DNA of 64,000 nucleotides from Burhinus oedicnemus. Taxonomy: Eukaryota; Chordata; Aves; Charadriiformes; Burhinidae. Each line of letters begins with the position of its first letter. The first letter of the stretch is position 1. The stretch spans positions 2,075,028-2,139,027 of the forward strand of contig VFFE01008918.1 in the NCBI GenBank assembly GCA_008921705.1. Reading direction: 5' to 3'. The position numbers were made by a program, and so were the translations under genes. Shown piece by piece: positions 36,560 to 48,904 of this stretch. Below the pieces are notes generated by a model. It saw nothing but the letters and a program-made list of their open reading frames with translations. It ran no database searches and was not told the origin of the DNA.

Positions 36560-36660
36560 TGCTTTAGATACTGTGCTGCTGGAATGCAAATGATTGGCAC
36601 TAAATATTTCAGGTCTGCTGCTTTGTTCCTGTCACCACATTTGCATGACTATTTTAAGGT
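36560..36660. promoter_or_regulatory. candidate enhancer with paired octamers and SOX-like site
   Basis: A perfect octamer ATGCAAAT lies at 36584-36591. Its exact complement ATTTGCAT lies at 36639-36646. A SOX-like CTTTGTT at 36621-36627 lies between them. POU factors bind the octamer and SOX HMG factors bind CTTTGTT-type sites, and the two often act together. The surrounding sequence is complex and repeat-free. Function is inferred from motifs alone. The nearby CR1 begins about 270 bp downstream and is separate. Confidence 0.3.
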
Positions 36661-36912
36661 GCTCTCTTTGGACTACTGGAAAGCTGCTCTTTAAATGACA
36701 AGATGATGTCATAAGAAGGAAAGACGAGTTTATAATGAACCACAAGGAAGGAATATAAATTAATCTGCGTTGTGAAATAGAGAACTTTATTAAAAAGCTG
36801 TGCCATCAACATTATTTTAGGTCTTATTTTTGTCATATTTTTCTCACCTAGCATTTTCAGTTCTTCCTTTCTGTGTACAGGTGAATGTCTGAACTTGCAC
36901 TGCTTGGTCTAA

Positions 36913-37981
36913 TCATAGGATCACAGAATCACAGAATGGTTTGGGTTGGAAGGAATCTTAAAGATCACCTAGTTCCAAGGCCCCTGCCATGGGCAAGGAA
37001 ACCTCCCACTAGACCAGGTTGCTCAAAGCCACATCAAACTTGGCCTTGAACACTTCCAGGGATGGGGTATCCACAACTTCCCTGGGCAACCTGTTCCAAT
37101 GTCTCACCATCCTCAGAGTAAAAAATTTCTTCCTGAGATCTAACCTAAATCTACCCTCTTTCAGTTTAAAGCCGTTACCCCTTGTCCACTCACTACATGT
37201 CCTTGTGAAAAGTCCCTCTCCAGCTTTCTTGCAGGCCCCTTTCAGATACTGGAAGGCTGCTATAATGTCTCCCCAGAAACTTCTCCAGGCTGAACAACCC
37301 CAACTCTCTCAGCCTGTCTTCAGAGGAGAGGTGCTCCAGCCCTCTGATCAACTTTGTGGCCCTCCTCTGGACCCGCTCCAACAGGTCCACATCCTTTGTA
37401 TGGTGGGGGCCCTAGAGCTGGACACAGTACTGCAGGTGGGGTCTTATGAGAGCAGAGCAGAGGGGCAGAATCACCTCCCTCAACCTGCTGGCCATGCTTC
37501 TTGTGATACAGCCCAGGATACAGTTGGCTTCCTGGGCTGTGAGTGCACATTGTCAGCTCACGTTCAGCTTTTCATCCACCAGTACCCCCAGGTCCTTCTT
37601 GGCAGGGCTTCTCTCAATCCATTCTCTGTCCAGCCTGTATTTGTGCATGGGATTGCCCCATCCCATGTGCAGGACCTTGCACTTGGCCTTGTTGAACTTT
37701 ATGAGGCTGACATGGGCCCACCTCTCAAGCCTGTCCAGGTCCCTCTGAATGGCATCCTTTCCTTTCAGTGTGTCAGCTGCACCAGAGCTTGGTGTTGTCA
37801 GCAAACTTGCTGAGGGTGCACTCAGTCACAGTGTACACGTCACGGACAAAGATGTTAAACAGCACCAGTCCCAATACTGACCCCTGAGGAGCACCTTTTG
37901 TCCCTGGTCTGCACTTGGACATCGAACCATTGACTGCAACTCTTTGAGTGCAACCGTCCAGCCAATTCTTTATCCACTGAT
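36913..37981 (-). mobile_element. CR1 LINE, about 1.07 kb, minus strand, 5'-truncated
   Basis: The best preserved mobile element in the window. The 3' terminus is at low coordinates: complements of the octamers (CATAGGAT, CACAGAAT, CACAGAAT) lie at 36914-36937, followed by the complement of the conserved 3' UTR (GGTTTGGGTTGGAAGGAATC at 36938). Moving to higher coordinates the minus strand passes through the ORF2 C-terminus, including [20 protein letters not shown] around 37390-37330, and then the reverse-transcriptase palm (37.55-38.0 kb). Homology stops near 37981, the 5' truncation point, beside a short TACGA-type repeat. CR1 commonly lacks target-site duplications and I see none. Confidence 0.97.
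37193..37981 (-). pseudogene. CR1 ORF2 reverse-transcriptase fragment, inactivated
   Basis: The minus-strand coding remnant within the CR1 reads as the second half of the reverse-transcriptase domain and the C-terminal tail. Near 37.88 kb it has the conserved GAPQGSVLG block. At 37803-37785 it has the catalytic box as FADNTKL, where the active family motif is FADDTKL: the second Asp, needed for metal binding, is Asn (codon AAC at 37796-37794). Just downstream, near 37788, a one-base loss relative to the usual CR1 reading shifts frame. The next frame resumes as the segment with [15 protein letters not shown] and ends at a stop near 37553. The 5' half of the domain and all of ORF1 are missing. 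It cannot encode an active enzyme. Confidence 0.92.
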
Positions 37982-37984
37982 ACG

Positions 37985-40900
37985 ATACGAAATGATACAA
38001 TTAATTATATTTTTTCATGCTCTGCTCCTTTTTTTAATTTAAGGTAATTGAGCTATTTCAGTGTTAGCTGGCTTATATAAACCAGTATGTTCTCACTTAT
38101 GGACAAGAGTTAGGAAAAATAAAATAAAAGCAATTCAGTTTTGAAAAATTATTGCCTTCAAAGAAGGCAGACAAATTTCTTAGCAAATTATACAGACAGA
38201 TCAACAGTTTCACATTTTAAGAGCAGAATTTATGTAGAATGGGAGGTAATTTTGATGATGGGTAGTAAGAATAATCTTTTTATGTAGATGGATCCCTAAA
38301 ATAGAAATTAAATAAGAAATCAATAGTATTGCTGCTCCATTATTCCTGCTCTTTTCCTGACTTTCAGCACCACTGTTAATTTACTATATACTTCCACAAC
38401 CTAGAAATCAGACTCCAGGTTGTTCTTTTCATCCATGTTGCCCCTCCAAATATGTTATAAAAGGTAGAGGGTAGGCAGAAGTGATTGATTTCCCTGCTTC
38501 TCAATGTTCCTAAGAGACATGTTTTGCAGCACATGTGACTTTGACCTCTTCTTCAGTATCAATTTACTGGTACTAATAGGAGATTGAGTACAATTTTCCT
38601 CATGATACCCTACATCTTATAGGAGAACACACTGAGCTAGTAAAGTCTAAATCTGTGTCTATCCTACCTCTTGTCCACTTCAAAAACATTACTCTGTGCT
38701 TGCCCACACTTCCATGTTATAGAAGAGAAGAAAGCAAAATTTCTTGGATTTATTTGGAATAACAGAGGTCACACAAGGTTACATCTGGGAACACAACCTA
38801 GTTCAATGCAACAGCTCCAAGTCACTCAGCCACCGTGCCTGTCAGAATTAATGTCCTAAACTGATGTCTGTTGCTGTCTCATCTGGTATAATCAGAAGAC
38901 GCTATTCCCCTCTCACAAATCTTATTGCATGCCATTCAGGCAAAAAAAGTTTTCTAAACCTCTGGCAAAGCACGTGTTGCTGCTAGATAATAACAATCCT
39001 TTAATCTGTGTAACAAACCTTTAATATGTCCAAGGAGCATTCTTTTGTAGTGCTTGCAGAATTTTTTGTGCTTTCTTCTCCTTCCCAACCACATCTTTCA
39101 GCAGGTGAGTTATTTGCTCATACAAAGAAACCAGTTTTAAGATAAATTCCCCATTTAAAACAAAATTGTGTCATCTGTGTCATAATGTGATAAAAAACAC
39201 CAGTACAGGTCTTTTGCCATATTTCACTTGGTACTGACAAACACAAGTATTAAAAATTACAACTGTCTGAGAAACAATTCAGGTGCCTGATATGGCAAAG
39301 TGGCAGAATTGAGGAGGTGAAGGCCAGAAGTACTCCTGCAGCCCAAGAACCACCTCCTGCGCGAGACACCAGATGTTTGTGCCTTGATCAGTACAAATAG
39401 TTCAGACCTATAACAGGCCTAACCCTCACTTGGGTCTACATATTAGTCATTCTTCACTTAAGTTTATTACCAGGTTTCTTACGTGACGCAGAACATGGGT
39501 CAAATATTTTCAGGCTTGAATTCCAGTCCAAAGCTTGGCAGAGCTTGTAGTTTTCTCTTAAAATGTGCATGAAGTGATGCACCATGAAAACCTAGAGCTT
39601 GTGTTTGTGCCATCCTGACTGTTTCTGGATTGTGCTTTATTTCCTTATGTAGACATGCACGATTACAAAAGTGTCAGAGGAGAGCTGGCTGGCCTTTAAC
39701 ATTTGACGGTCCTATAAAATACAGTGCAGATTCTGACTTAAAGAGAACACACATTATATAAGAGAATGAGGAAAATGATGCCCATTATTTAGCTACTATG
39801 AAGATGAGGGTGTTCTAGAAACAGCAATTTCAATTAAGCTCTAAATTAAGCAAACAGGATCCAAAAATTCAGAAATGCATATACATAAGAAGAAGAAGGT
39901 CTGCTCCTCTCTACATCCCAGACATGGCTGAATACATTAAAAAAAAAAATCCATGGTTTGTGGGGTGGGAATGGCTGCTATATTGACATGGCTTCTCTGC
40001 CACTGAATATATTACAGAATTTGTGCTGTATATATAGCTGCTTGGAGTTGTATTATTTAATTCAGCAATGAACTGGGGCTAGACTTTGCATGATAAATGC
40101 TATGGCAACCAAGCCGTGTTGTGTGGAATATCTTTGTAGATTAAAGTGCTTTGATTCATGCGTTGCAGCTCATACAAATGGATACTAACAAACATACACA
40201 TAATCAACATTTTGTGTGTATGAGCCACATTCCTTGTAAACTCCCACCATCAGAAACATTTATATTCATTGCCGCATGTACACATAGCACATGCATAAAC
40301 ATGGTCACATATAAGACACCTGCAAGCATATGTAAGAATATTCAGAGAAGGAATGTGGATTTTTGTACTTTTCTATTCATTTTAAAGACTAACTTCTGTT
40401 ATTTTGACATATGCAAGTACAAAGATCAAGACTGTGGAACATTGCACTGGAAGAAAAAATTAAATGTGGGTCTCCTTGTAAATCATTCCAGATTAAACAT
40501 TTCTGCTCACTCATTCAATATATGCTTAGTCTGTTAAACTGCTTCACTAATCTAATCACAAGTTATTTTTTAAAATAGCTTTTGTAAATAGTGAAAAATA
40601 ATTGTTATGGCTGGGGGTGGTTTTCATACCTGACTTACTAAGACAAAGTAATGTTTTTCATAATAAAAAATTAGCAGATTTGTTTAAAATGGGAATGTGT
40701 TAAATAAAATCTCACACCAGCAAAGTTCCAGAATTTTCATTTTTTGGAACATAATGTCACTCTAAAGAAAGAGAAGAGAACATATGCCCCCTTATACCAG
40801 AAACAGTTTCCCACGGGAAAGGGGGTGGGGGAAAGAAAATGGAAAAAATTATTTCTACAGCAGAATCACCTGTTCTATCAAACTTTTGTTCCATTTTTAG

Positions 40901-43900
40901 ATCATGTGTATGTATGCTTGGGGGTGGCCATGCATGGTCAGACAAATACATTTCTTTATACAACGTTGATGTCTTTCTGCACTCAGGGTGCCTTTCTGCA
41001 TGGGTGCTTAACTGTGCCTCCTTAAAAAGTGAAACTGCAGTCCAAAGAGCTGACATGGAGAGGTGGGAGGCTGGTGAGGAATCTTCATATACAGCTGCGG
41101 GAGCACTCAGAGGAACTGCTTCAGGGTCCAGAAGCCTCCTCCAAAGGATTCTGTTGCCAAGAGGAAATCAGCGTCTGGATCTTCATTTAAACAATGTGAA
41201 ACTAGGAACAGTGCTGACTTGGTATCCTTGTTCATGAAGTTTGACAACACAAGTGTGCCAAGGTTGGATCCAATCCCACATCAGCAACAACTCAGGAGGA
41301 GAGGTGTGGTCGCTGCAGGGCTCAGGTTCAGAAAAGGTGTCATGGAATTGTGATGCTCAATGCTGTGGTGCCTGAAAGCCAGGTGCCTTCTCTGGACTTG
41401 GAATTCACAATTCTGACTTAGGGCCCTAAGGTTTCCTCGGTATTAAATGGAGGAGAGCCGGGCTCCTCAGCTGGGATTCACAGCACACAGCATACTCATT
41501 GCTGGAACACTTAAATTAGCCAAAAGGGAATGCCAAAGAAGAGTGTTTTTGAGACCATGGTTTTACAGTCACTTTGTTCTAGCATACATCTGAGCAGTTG
41601 TAAACAGAAGCAATATCCTTTTTCCTCACGTCCTCTTAAGGTTGTTCAATCCTTTTCTTTTGTAGAAGCACAAGTAAGTGTATGACCAGGGGAAGGAACT
41701 GATCCAGATGGAAACAAATACTTTTTTTATTTTAGTGTTGGATGCATGAACTCAACTCATGGCTCTGCTTGAGGTTATGAGCAAATGGGAACGCTGGTGA
41801 TGAAAGCAAGACTATCCCCACCTGTTCAGTGGAAATCAGAATTTTTCTAAATAGCCTTATCACTTTCAATACTCAGCTCAGCAAAGAGATAAACTAATCA
41901 TTCAGGATGAGATTCACCTTATCTAACTTTATCCAACTGAAAGCAAGACAGCTGGTCCAAGCTAATCATCTATGCTAATCATCTTCACCTTGCAGTCACT
42001 GGAGGAAAAAAACCTTGCAGATGGTGTTTCATTCTTTGTCCCCTATATTTCAGGATGGGATGAACTGACAGTTGGAGGTGCATATTTCTAGTGATTGTTT
42101 AACTAAGGTTAAAGCCGTACTAAAAGTGCAAGTGCGACTGCAGCATATATGTTGGAAAACCACATACATTCGGCCATTCTAAGTGAAATATAAGTAGTAG
42201 GTAAAAAAGGTGGGCCAGCCATTTAAATACCCAGTGGCTCATGAGAACAAATATAGTCACTTCTGAAATGCTGCAGCATTTTCTTGGTATTTGAGCCAGC
42301 TTATGTATGTAAGTGTCACACTTCTGATTGCAATATAGATATGTCCTGAGAATATGACTGTACTGCACATAGCAAAGCAAGATCTAGACACCTGAGATAG
42401 CTCTAAATAATCTAAGAAAGTCCAAGAGGGAAAGTTAGATTGGAGATACTGCCCACACTACTGAAGGAAGTATGACACACAAGCTTGCAGATGCCAGGGA
42501 TTTAAAAGCTTTTTGCTGGCCTAGCTTCACAAATTGTGCCCTTAATTATAAGCCTTTGTGTAATACTTTCAGGTATGAAACAGATAATCCTTTGAGAAGT
42601 GCAATCTGTTCAAGAGGACTCTGTATAAAATGCCTACTCAGTGAGTTGGAAGATGGCAAAATGCTACTGCAAACAAATGAACAACAAATATGAGCAGAAA
42701 AATATTTATTTTGTCACTTCAGCAAAGTGTTTACCCAGTTAATTCTTTAGAGTTTGGATATGTGCAAGATATTTTATGGTAAGTGTATAATTTATCCTTA
42801 AAATAGAAGGAAAAATCTCAACTGGAACTATGTTTGGCTCTCACATTGTGGAAATTCCATGAGGTAACAAAAGCAGTGGAAAAAATCAATTTGTTGCGGC
42901 TTCTACAGCTTTATGCAAGCTTTCTTCTTTTTGCTTCATTTAAACTGTCTTCAAACTGAAATAGGAGAGCCAGTTCACTACAAGTGGTCAACAGCTTTTC
43001 TGCTTGTTTGTGTTATTTACCACAGGAATACAATAAAGGTTCATGACCTACCTGACATAAATCTAGCTTACTAAAATTTTACATGTGTTTTCAACTGGGG
43101 AAGTTGCTGTTTGAGCTAATAATAGGTTTGTTCAGCTGAAATAAAGATGTGGACTGGAACAAATTCACTGTCTGGGTAAAAACCTCAACTTTCTCCTATG
43201 TGTGGGTAGTTCACAAGCATAATAAAGAACCAAAGCATTAATATTGAGTGTATGAGGATGGTTTTGGCTTTACTTTTAGATCAAGAAATATCTGTTCATT
43301 TCCATGGCCTGACGTAGACCTTGAAGTCTCTTCAGACATTTTCTTCATGCCTATCTGGAATCCTTTGAACTCTCTGTAAACCTGTTTTTCTGAGGCTGAT
43401 GTCACCAGCTTAGGAAGAAAAACAACAGTGAAGCAATAGGCTTATGTGAGAGGATGATTTCTTAAATGACCCTCTATTTGCAAGTCTAGATCCAAAAGAA
43501 ACACAGCAAGCTTATATGACTATTTAAAATATCTTAAAATTTTTATAATTGAATCTTTGACAACTGAGCTTTTAGTGCCATGTACTTTAATTTTCAAGTT
43601 TCTTTATATGGGACATTAATAATAGACTATTAAATTAAACATATTATAATCAAATGCATTCTAATCATTATACTTCCATACATATTTACATGTGGTAAGT
43701 AAATTCTGCTTCATATTTGTTAGTTTATTTTTTTATGGGAGCAATAGTACCTCATAAAAATTCATGTTAACTTTCAATGACTTTATAAAAAGAATTTGGC
43801 ATATAACTCTGAGGTGGCTTTATACTTTAATTCTGAGGTCGTCTGTCATACTTAAACTTGGATTAACTTTAGCCTACTTCTGAAGGTATAAAATATCTCT

Positions 43901-44075
43901 TTGTAATGAAGCCAATGTATTCTACTATGGAAAAAGATTTGGGGTTACCGTGAGCAACTCGTTGTCTCTGCTTGAAATTCTAGTCTCTGATACACTGATA
44001 AATACGGGAGGATGATAACACCTGGCTTCCACTCTTCATGTCAATTGAGCAGAATTAGACTAAATTATGAATTCT
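37985..44075. other. noncoding DNA, no gene recognised
   Basis: Six kilobases without identifiable genes or repeats. The longest frame, 128 codons at 40151-40537, is rich in Cys, His and Ile with no recognisable domain. Three overlapping frames at 40744-41237 lie in a locally GC-richer patch (41.03-41.5 kb) and match nothing I know. A 13-bp imperfect tandem pair (GCTAATCATCT core) sits at 41961-41986. Confidence 0.5.
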
Positions 44076-44078
44076 GGG

Positions 44079-44115
<37 letters not shown>
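44079..44115. repeat. poly(A) tract, 37 A
   Basis: Uninterrupted A37, followed by GGGAAACAAAACAAAATAAA. The upstream sequence is not a recognisable retroposed gene or SINE. Confidence 0.95.
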
Positions 44116-44118
<3 letters not shown>

Positions 44119-44119
44119 A

Positions 44120-46120
44120 AACAAAACAAAATAAAAACCTCCTGCCTTAGTAGTTTAATCAAAGCATTTAATCAAACTTTTGCTGCTGAAAATATATTAA
44201 ACAGCCTTTTACAAAGCTGAACAAGATTAGAGTATGAGGAAAGGCTTGATTTAAAATACTTATAATGATGATGAACCTATTTCCTCATTTTGAATTTTTA
44301 CCTTTAATAAACCTGGGAACAGAAAATTGTGTTAAGTCTAGGCATCCAAGAATACATAAGGACCTCATACATTGCTGAACTGGACCTTGGAAATCAAATG
44401 AGTGGGAGAACTCACTGCCAGATGACATGATGGGGATCAACGTTCACATCCACAGAAGTTATGTAGTTTCTGTCTCCCTGTAGAATGATTCCAAAAGCCT
44501 ACATGTATGAAATATTTCCCAGTTAACTTGAAAAACAAGAGAACAAAAAAGCCCGTGACTTGCCCAATTTTATTGCAGAAGCAACACAGATTTTCTTCCA
44601 CCAGTCCTTGCAACCCAAAACACACTTATTGTTTTGCATCAAGCAGCCTCTGTTCCCGTTGGGTCTTACTTTCTTCTATTGTTCCCAGGAACCGTTTATT
44701 CCAAAATTTCCTAAGTGAGAATCCAAATGAAGATTCCTGGAGCTGTAAGGAGAGAATCCTAATAATAGACCCTCTTCTTTGAGAATGGCAACTCAGGCAG
44801 ATCTGCATCTGTGAATGACAGTTGCTGTCTTTTATAACTCATTTGCCATTATTTATCAAGAAACAAAGATAATTCTTTTAGGATGGTTGTTTTTCTATGG
44901 TTCTCTCTGGTGATGATGTAGGAAACCATTAAGAAAACATTTCTTAAAGGAAAATTTTTCTATACATACTGTTTATACTCATAGCCTATAATTCCACCGT
45001 TAAGCCCAGTGGGTTAAACAGTTTTCTATTGTTTAAATCTTTATACCGTAAAGCTATTTTCCTGTTGCTATAAATTCTATTTAATTATTAATCCCAAGAA
45101 AAAACGATAACTGCTAGCCCACCATAATGCAATCCTTTCATCTTCAAATAGTGTAGAGGAGGTAATATGCCAGTCTTGAAAATCTTTCTTTAATCCTTTC
45201 TTCTTTTAGAATACAGAGCCATGAAGATTTATCACAGTTCCAAAGATTTCAAAAGAAGACCACGGCTTTGTGATGTCAATCCATAGGACCATAAAGATGC
45301 TACTATGCCAGAGCTATATTGTACTTCCAAATTGGAAAGAGGAAAATGACTTGCAGTAAAATACGTCTTATTACCCAATTACCGTATCGGGCAAGCAAAG
45401 TCGTCATTCTACTTTTTTTCTCATGTCAGATTTTTAATCACTGATTTATTTTCAGTAACGTAAGTTTGAGTATTTAACAGTTTTATTTTCATGCAGCTAA
45501 GGTATAAGATCTTTTTTCCCTTGATTTTCATTGTAAGTGTATTTTTCTTTACAAAATATCTTTGTATCCAGTTGTAACAGTTCAATTAACTCTTTCTTTT
45601 TTGCTTCAAGAATAATATAATTTGGAAAAAACAAATCCCTAATGCTTTATAATGCTAATGTTCATTTATCTGAGCAATATTTTGTCACTTTTATTTCTGA
45701 ATATTACCATGACTGCCTTTGACTGTTCCACGGTTACATGGATGTGAAGTAAGGATAATGGAAAAATCCAGGTAGTCGCCCTGTACTCATCACATACCAA
45801 CATGCTTTCAAAGGGCTGTGCTATCCCTGAATCAATAGTTACTGTTTTGCAGTTTCACATTTACTTGTGTCTAACAAAAAGAGACCTCTTAAAAAAACAG
45901 AAAGAGTAACTAAATAAAAACAACACACATCAACAGTACATTGCATGCCAAACACACTTTCAAAAATGACTGAAAGAAAAGAAACCAAGTGTCTGCACCT
46001 GAGGAAAGACTGGCCACTTAAATAAGCTTAGGTGAGATGTAAGCACCTTTCAAAGATGACTTATTTGCCTTGGATGACTAAGCTCATATAAAGTCAGGTA
46101 ACATGAAGATTGTTGCTCTT
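44120..46120. other. noncoding DNA, no gene recognised
   Basis: No repeat or exon recognised. Opposed frames at 44437-44808 on both strands are unidentifiable. Confidence 0.5.
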
Positions 46121-46125
46121 TGGAA

Positions 46126-46720
46126 TTCCCTACGTGATCCGTGAAACAACAGATCCCTGTAAGAACAACAGCAGAATTATCTGACTCTGCTGTTGATACA
46201 AATAAATTTATTGCTGTTGAGACAAGCCTTACAGAAATATTACTCCGATACCTTCGAGCTGCAGATTTCTTTGAAAAAAAATCAACCCACAGACAACAAA
46301 ACCAGATAGTGTCTCTTTTTCTTCTCAGCCTGGGGAGTCTCTCCCTCTCTCTGTCTCTCCCTCTCTCTGCAAGACCGCCTTGCTCATACAGTTCCGATGC
46401 AGTGGAGCATGGCGTCATGAGATGCTTATTCCTGAATTTAAATGGAGTGTAACGATAGCGATCCTCCGTGAAAATAAGAACAAGGTCCCGATCGGGCTTG
46501 GGCCACCTTCAGTGTCATCAGAAGGTGAATTAAGAGGATTTGGCAATTCCATGGTCAGCTTCGGTACGGATCTTCCCAGTTGCAGCTGTTGTGACCAGCT
46601 GGGTACCGCGCAGTGCGCCACACAAGCACATACGCATAGACATACATATAGACACAGACGCACGTACAACTTCCTTGCATGCTGAAGCAAACTCCTCCCA
46701 CGCTCTATTCCTGGCGCACA
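46126..46720. promoter_or_regulatory. CpG-dense block, candidate promoter, enhancer or noncoding exon
   Basis: This is the densest CpG cluster in the window: about 22 CpG in 595 bases by my count, against near absence in the flanks. It contains a 10-base palindrome CCCGATCGGG (46487-46496). Two CAGCTG E-boxes (46583-46588 and 46596-46601) lie just before GC-rich CGCGCAGTGCGCC (46607-46619), which loosely resembles an NRF1 site. A near-repeat TGCTGTTGAtACAA / TGCTGTTGAgACAA occurs at 46188 and 46212. Several frames are open on both strands (46050-46418 minus, 46141-46452 plus, 46415-46780 minus), but none gives a protein I recognise. It is too GC-poor for a classic CpG island. The call is inference from composition. 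Confidence 0.3.
46321..46374 (+). repeat. CT-rich low-complexity tract
   Basis: Imperfect CTCTCT / CTGTCTCT units run within the CpG-dense block. They produce the Ser-Leu runs in one frame and the Arg-Glu runs on the other strand. Confidence 0.85.
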
Positions 46721-46724
46721 TCTA

Positions 46725-48275
46725 AATGGCTGTTTTATACATATTAACCCTGTGAAACGCTGTAGGACTTTGCTATTCACCTCCCAGATAATAAACTATC
46801 CGTTTGCAAGCCTGTCACACAGTTCACAGATCAAAGAATCAAGGTGTCACCAGCCTTCTTTAGTATAGATATCACTGGTTCTTTACTGCCTAGTTATGCT
46901 TGCATAGCCCTTAGACATTTTTTGTCTTGAGGTTACTTACCCCATTCAAGTACTCTATTTTCCTTTTCACTGCATCTGTGCCACAGGCTTGCTGGCTGAA
47001 AAAATATCACACAAAAAATGCAACAGTGCCCCCCTCCCCCTGTTATTTAACTCACTTTCCTTCCATTCTGCCTGTCTGCTTTTGAACATAGTCAGTTTTC
47101 TTGTTGAAAAAAAAAAAAAGCATAATTATAAATTTCAGATTAAACATAATAAGGGGATCTTTATTAAAAAAGAGTTTTAGAGAGGCTTATTTTCTTTTAC
47201 TGTATGTTCAATAGTTTTTATGATATAATTGGGATTATGTGTCTCAGAAAAAAAAAGAGGGGGGGGAGGGAAGACAGGGAACCTGGTTGTGGGCAATCTT
47301 TATACCTCTTTAGCAGAACAAGAAAGTCCATCAGTTGTCTCTCTGTGCTCTTTGGACTTGCTTTCCATCCCTTACTTAAAAAGGAAGCATGATGAACAAG
47401 TCCTTATACAACTCATTCTGCCAAGATAGTGCCTGTGCCAGTAATTTACGAGTAATGGGCTACAGCTGTGATCTCCAGCTCTTCGGCTGTTTTGGTATTT
47501 CAGTAATTACAACAGTTTCATTAACATTTAAAGGGAATAGTCGGCTCAGTATCACTAAGACTATTTTCTACTGTGTGGATCCATTTTACATTTGCATTTG
47601 ACATTTGATAATCTCTACATATAAGCTCTGAGCCATAGAAATGAGATGTCACACACAGGAAAAATTAACCCAGATGTAACTTCTTAGTAAATCTGTGAAA
47701 CTGTAGAATAAATGTCCAAGTCTGGTAGTGGCACCTCTTTCCCAGTCTCATATTTGTTTGAAATATGAAACATAATTTTTATGTCTTTATTTTGTATTTG
47801 TGACATCTGTGAATATTTAACAGAAATAGAAGCAGGAAGCTGGATGAGTAGTAAAATAGTCAACAGGTCAGATATGTAAATATATTGTCTATATATATCT
47901 AATAAAATCAGACGTGTTTCTGAGTTGTCAACTTTTCATTTTAAAGCAGTCTTCATTGTAGGCTATCATTCTCCTTAGCAACTGCATCTCTACCTTGCAC
48001 AGCAGAGGCAATTAACTAGACTCAACAAAGAAACGTCATTGGCATTAGCATAGTAGTAACAGAGGGTAAGCAGTAAACAGTAAATAAAATTCAGTGTAGA
48101 CAAGTTTAAGTTTATGAACATGGGAATAAGCAGTCTTAAACACTGCATACCCTATGAACTTAAGAACTAGAGTGTTCTATAAAAAAGCTACCTCAATTTT
48201 CAGCATCAATAAAAAAAACCAAATTAAATGTTAGGAACTACTGGAAAAAGAGTAAGGAACACAGTGTAAAATATC
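46725..48275. other. noncoding DNA with homopurine runs
   Basis: No gene recognised. It contains an A-run at 47107-47119 and an A-run followed by a G-rich run (AAAAAAAAGAGGGGGGGG type) at 47248-47275. Frames at 47204-47429 arise around these. Confidence 0.5.
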
Positions 48276-48284
48276 ACTGTCTAG

Positions 48285-48900
48285 TTGCATAAAAACATAG
48301 TTCTCCCACATCCTGAACACCATACTGTTCTGATTCCCCATCGCTGAGGAATATGGCAGAAATGGAGAGGGTTCAATGAAAGGTGGCCAAAGAAATCAAA
48401 TGCACAGAATAGTTTCCTCATAAGGAAGGATTAGATAGATGAGGGCTTCTCCTCCTGGGGAACTAGAACCAGTTACCAAGGAATGATGTAACAGAGATGT
48501 TTGCAGTGATGAGTGACCCTGTAAATGAAGTAGGGTTACCAGGTCTAAAATAAACAAGATGTGATATCTACTTCTTCACACACTTCACACAGTTCAACTT
48601 TAAAATTTCTTGCCATAGGCTATGTGGATGCCAAAACATTTCATATGTTCAAAAACAAGGTTTGCTGAAAATAAAATTATGTTCTCATGAGGTGAGAAAC
48701 ACCTCCCCTCTAGCTGAGGAAATTCCTGAGTAGTGAATTTGCTGGAAGCTGGCAGTATATTCTGGAGAACATTCACTATAAACCTTGTAGTGTTCGTATA
48801 TTCTTTCTTAAGCATCTACTATTGACTACTGTCAGAAATAATACAGATACTGTGAAGATAGTTGGTTGGTCTGACCAATCTTGTGTTCTTCTGAAATAAT
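48285..48900 (+). mobile_element. ancient CR1/L3-like LINE relic, 3' end
   Basis: The plus strand follows, in order, the 3' third of an old CR1-type element. First comes a 'CTGATTCCCCATC' segment with GAGAGGGTTCAATGAAAGG (48366), then GGAAGGATTAGATAGATGAG (48425), matching the 'EERL' part of the C-terminal tail. Next are AGTAGGGTTACCAGGTCTAA and CTACTTCTTCACACACTTCA (about 48529-48588). The 3' UTR reads ACTACTGTCAGAAATAATAC then TGGTCTGACCAATC, ending near 48.90 kb. This resembles the older sauropsid CR1 lineage rather than the octamer-tailed avian CR1. It is heavily decayed, and the family name is from memory. Confidence 0.72.
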
Positions 48901-48904
48901 CTTG

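Noticed and set aside
37019..37813. 264-codon plus-strand frame, the longest in the window
   Set aside because: It is antisense to a minus-strand CR1 element. The GC-richer repeat leaves the antisense frame open by accident.
38720..38840. Possible MIR-like SINE ('GGTCACACAAGG' patch)
   Set aside because: Only a short string is similar, and the conserved core around it is missing.
40151..40537. 128-codon plus-strand frame
   Set aside because: No motif recognised and composition follows the AT-rich flanks. Treated as chance.
44079..44115. Poly(A) as the tail of a processed pseudogene
   Set aside because: The upstream few hundred bases show no coding similarity I recognise and no matching flanking duplication.
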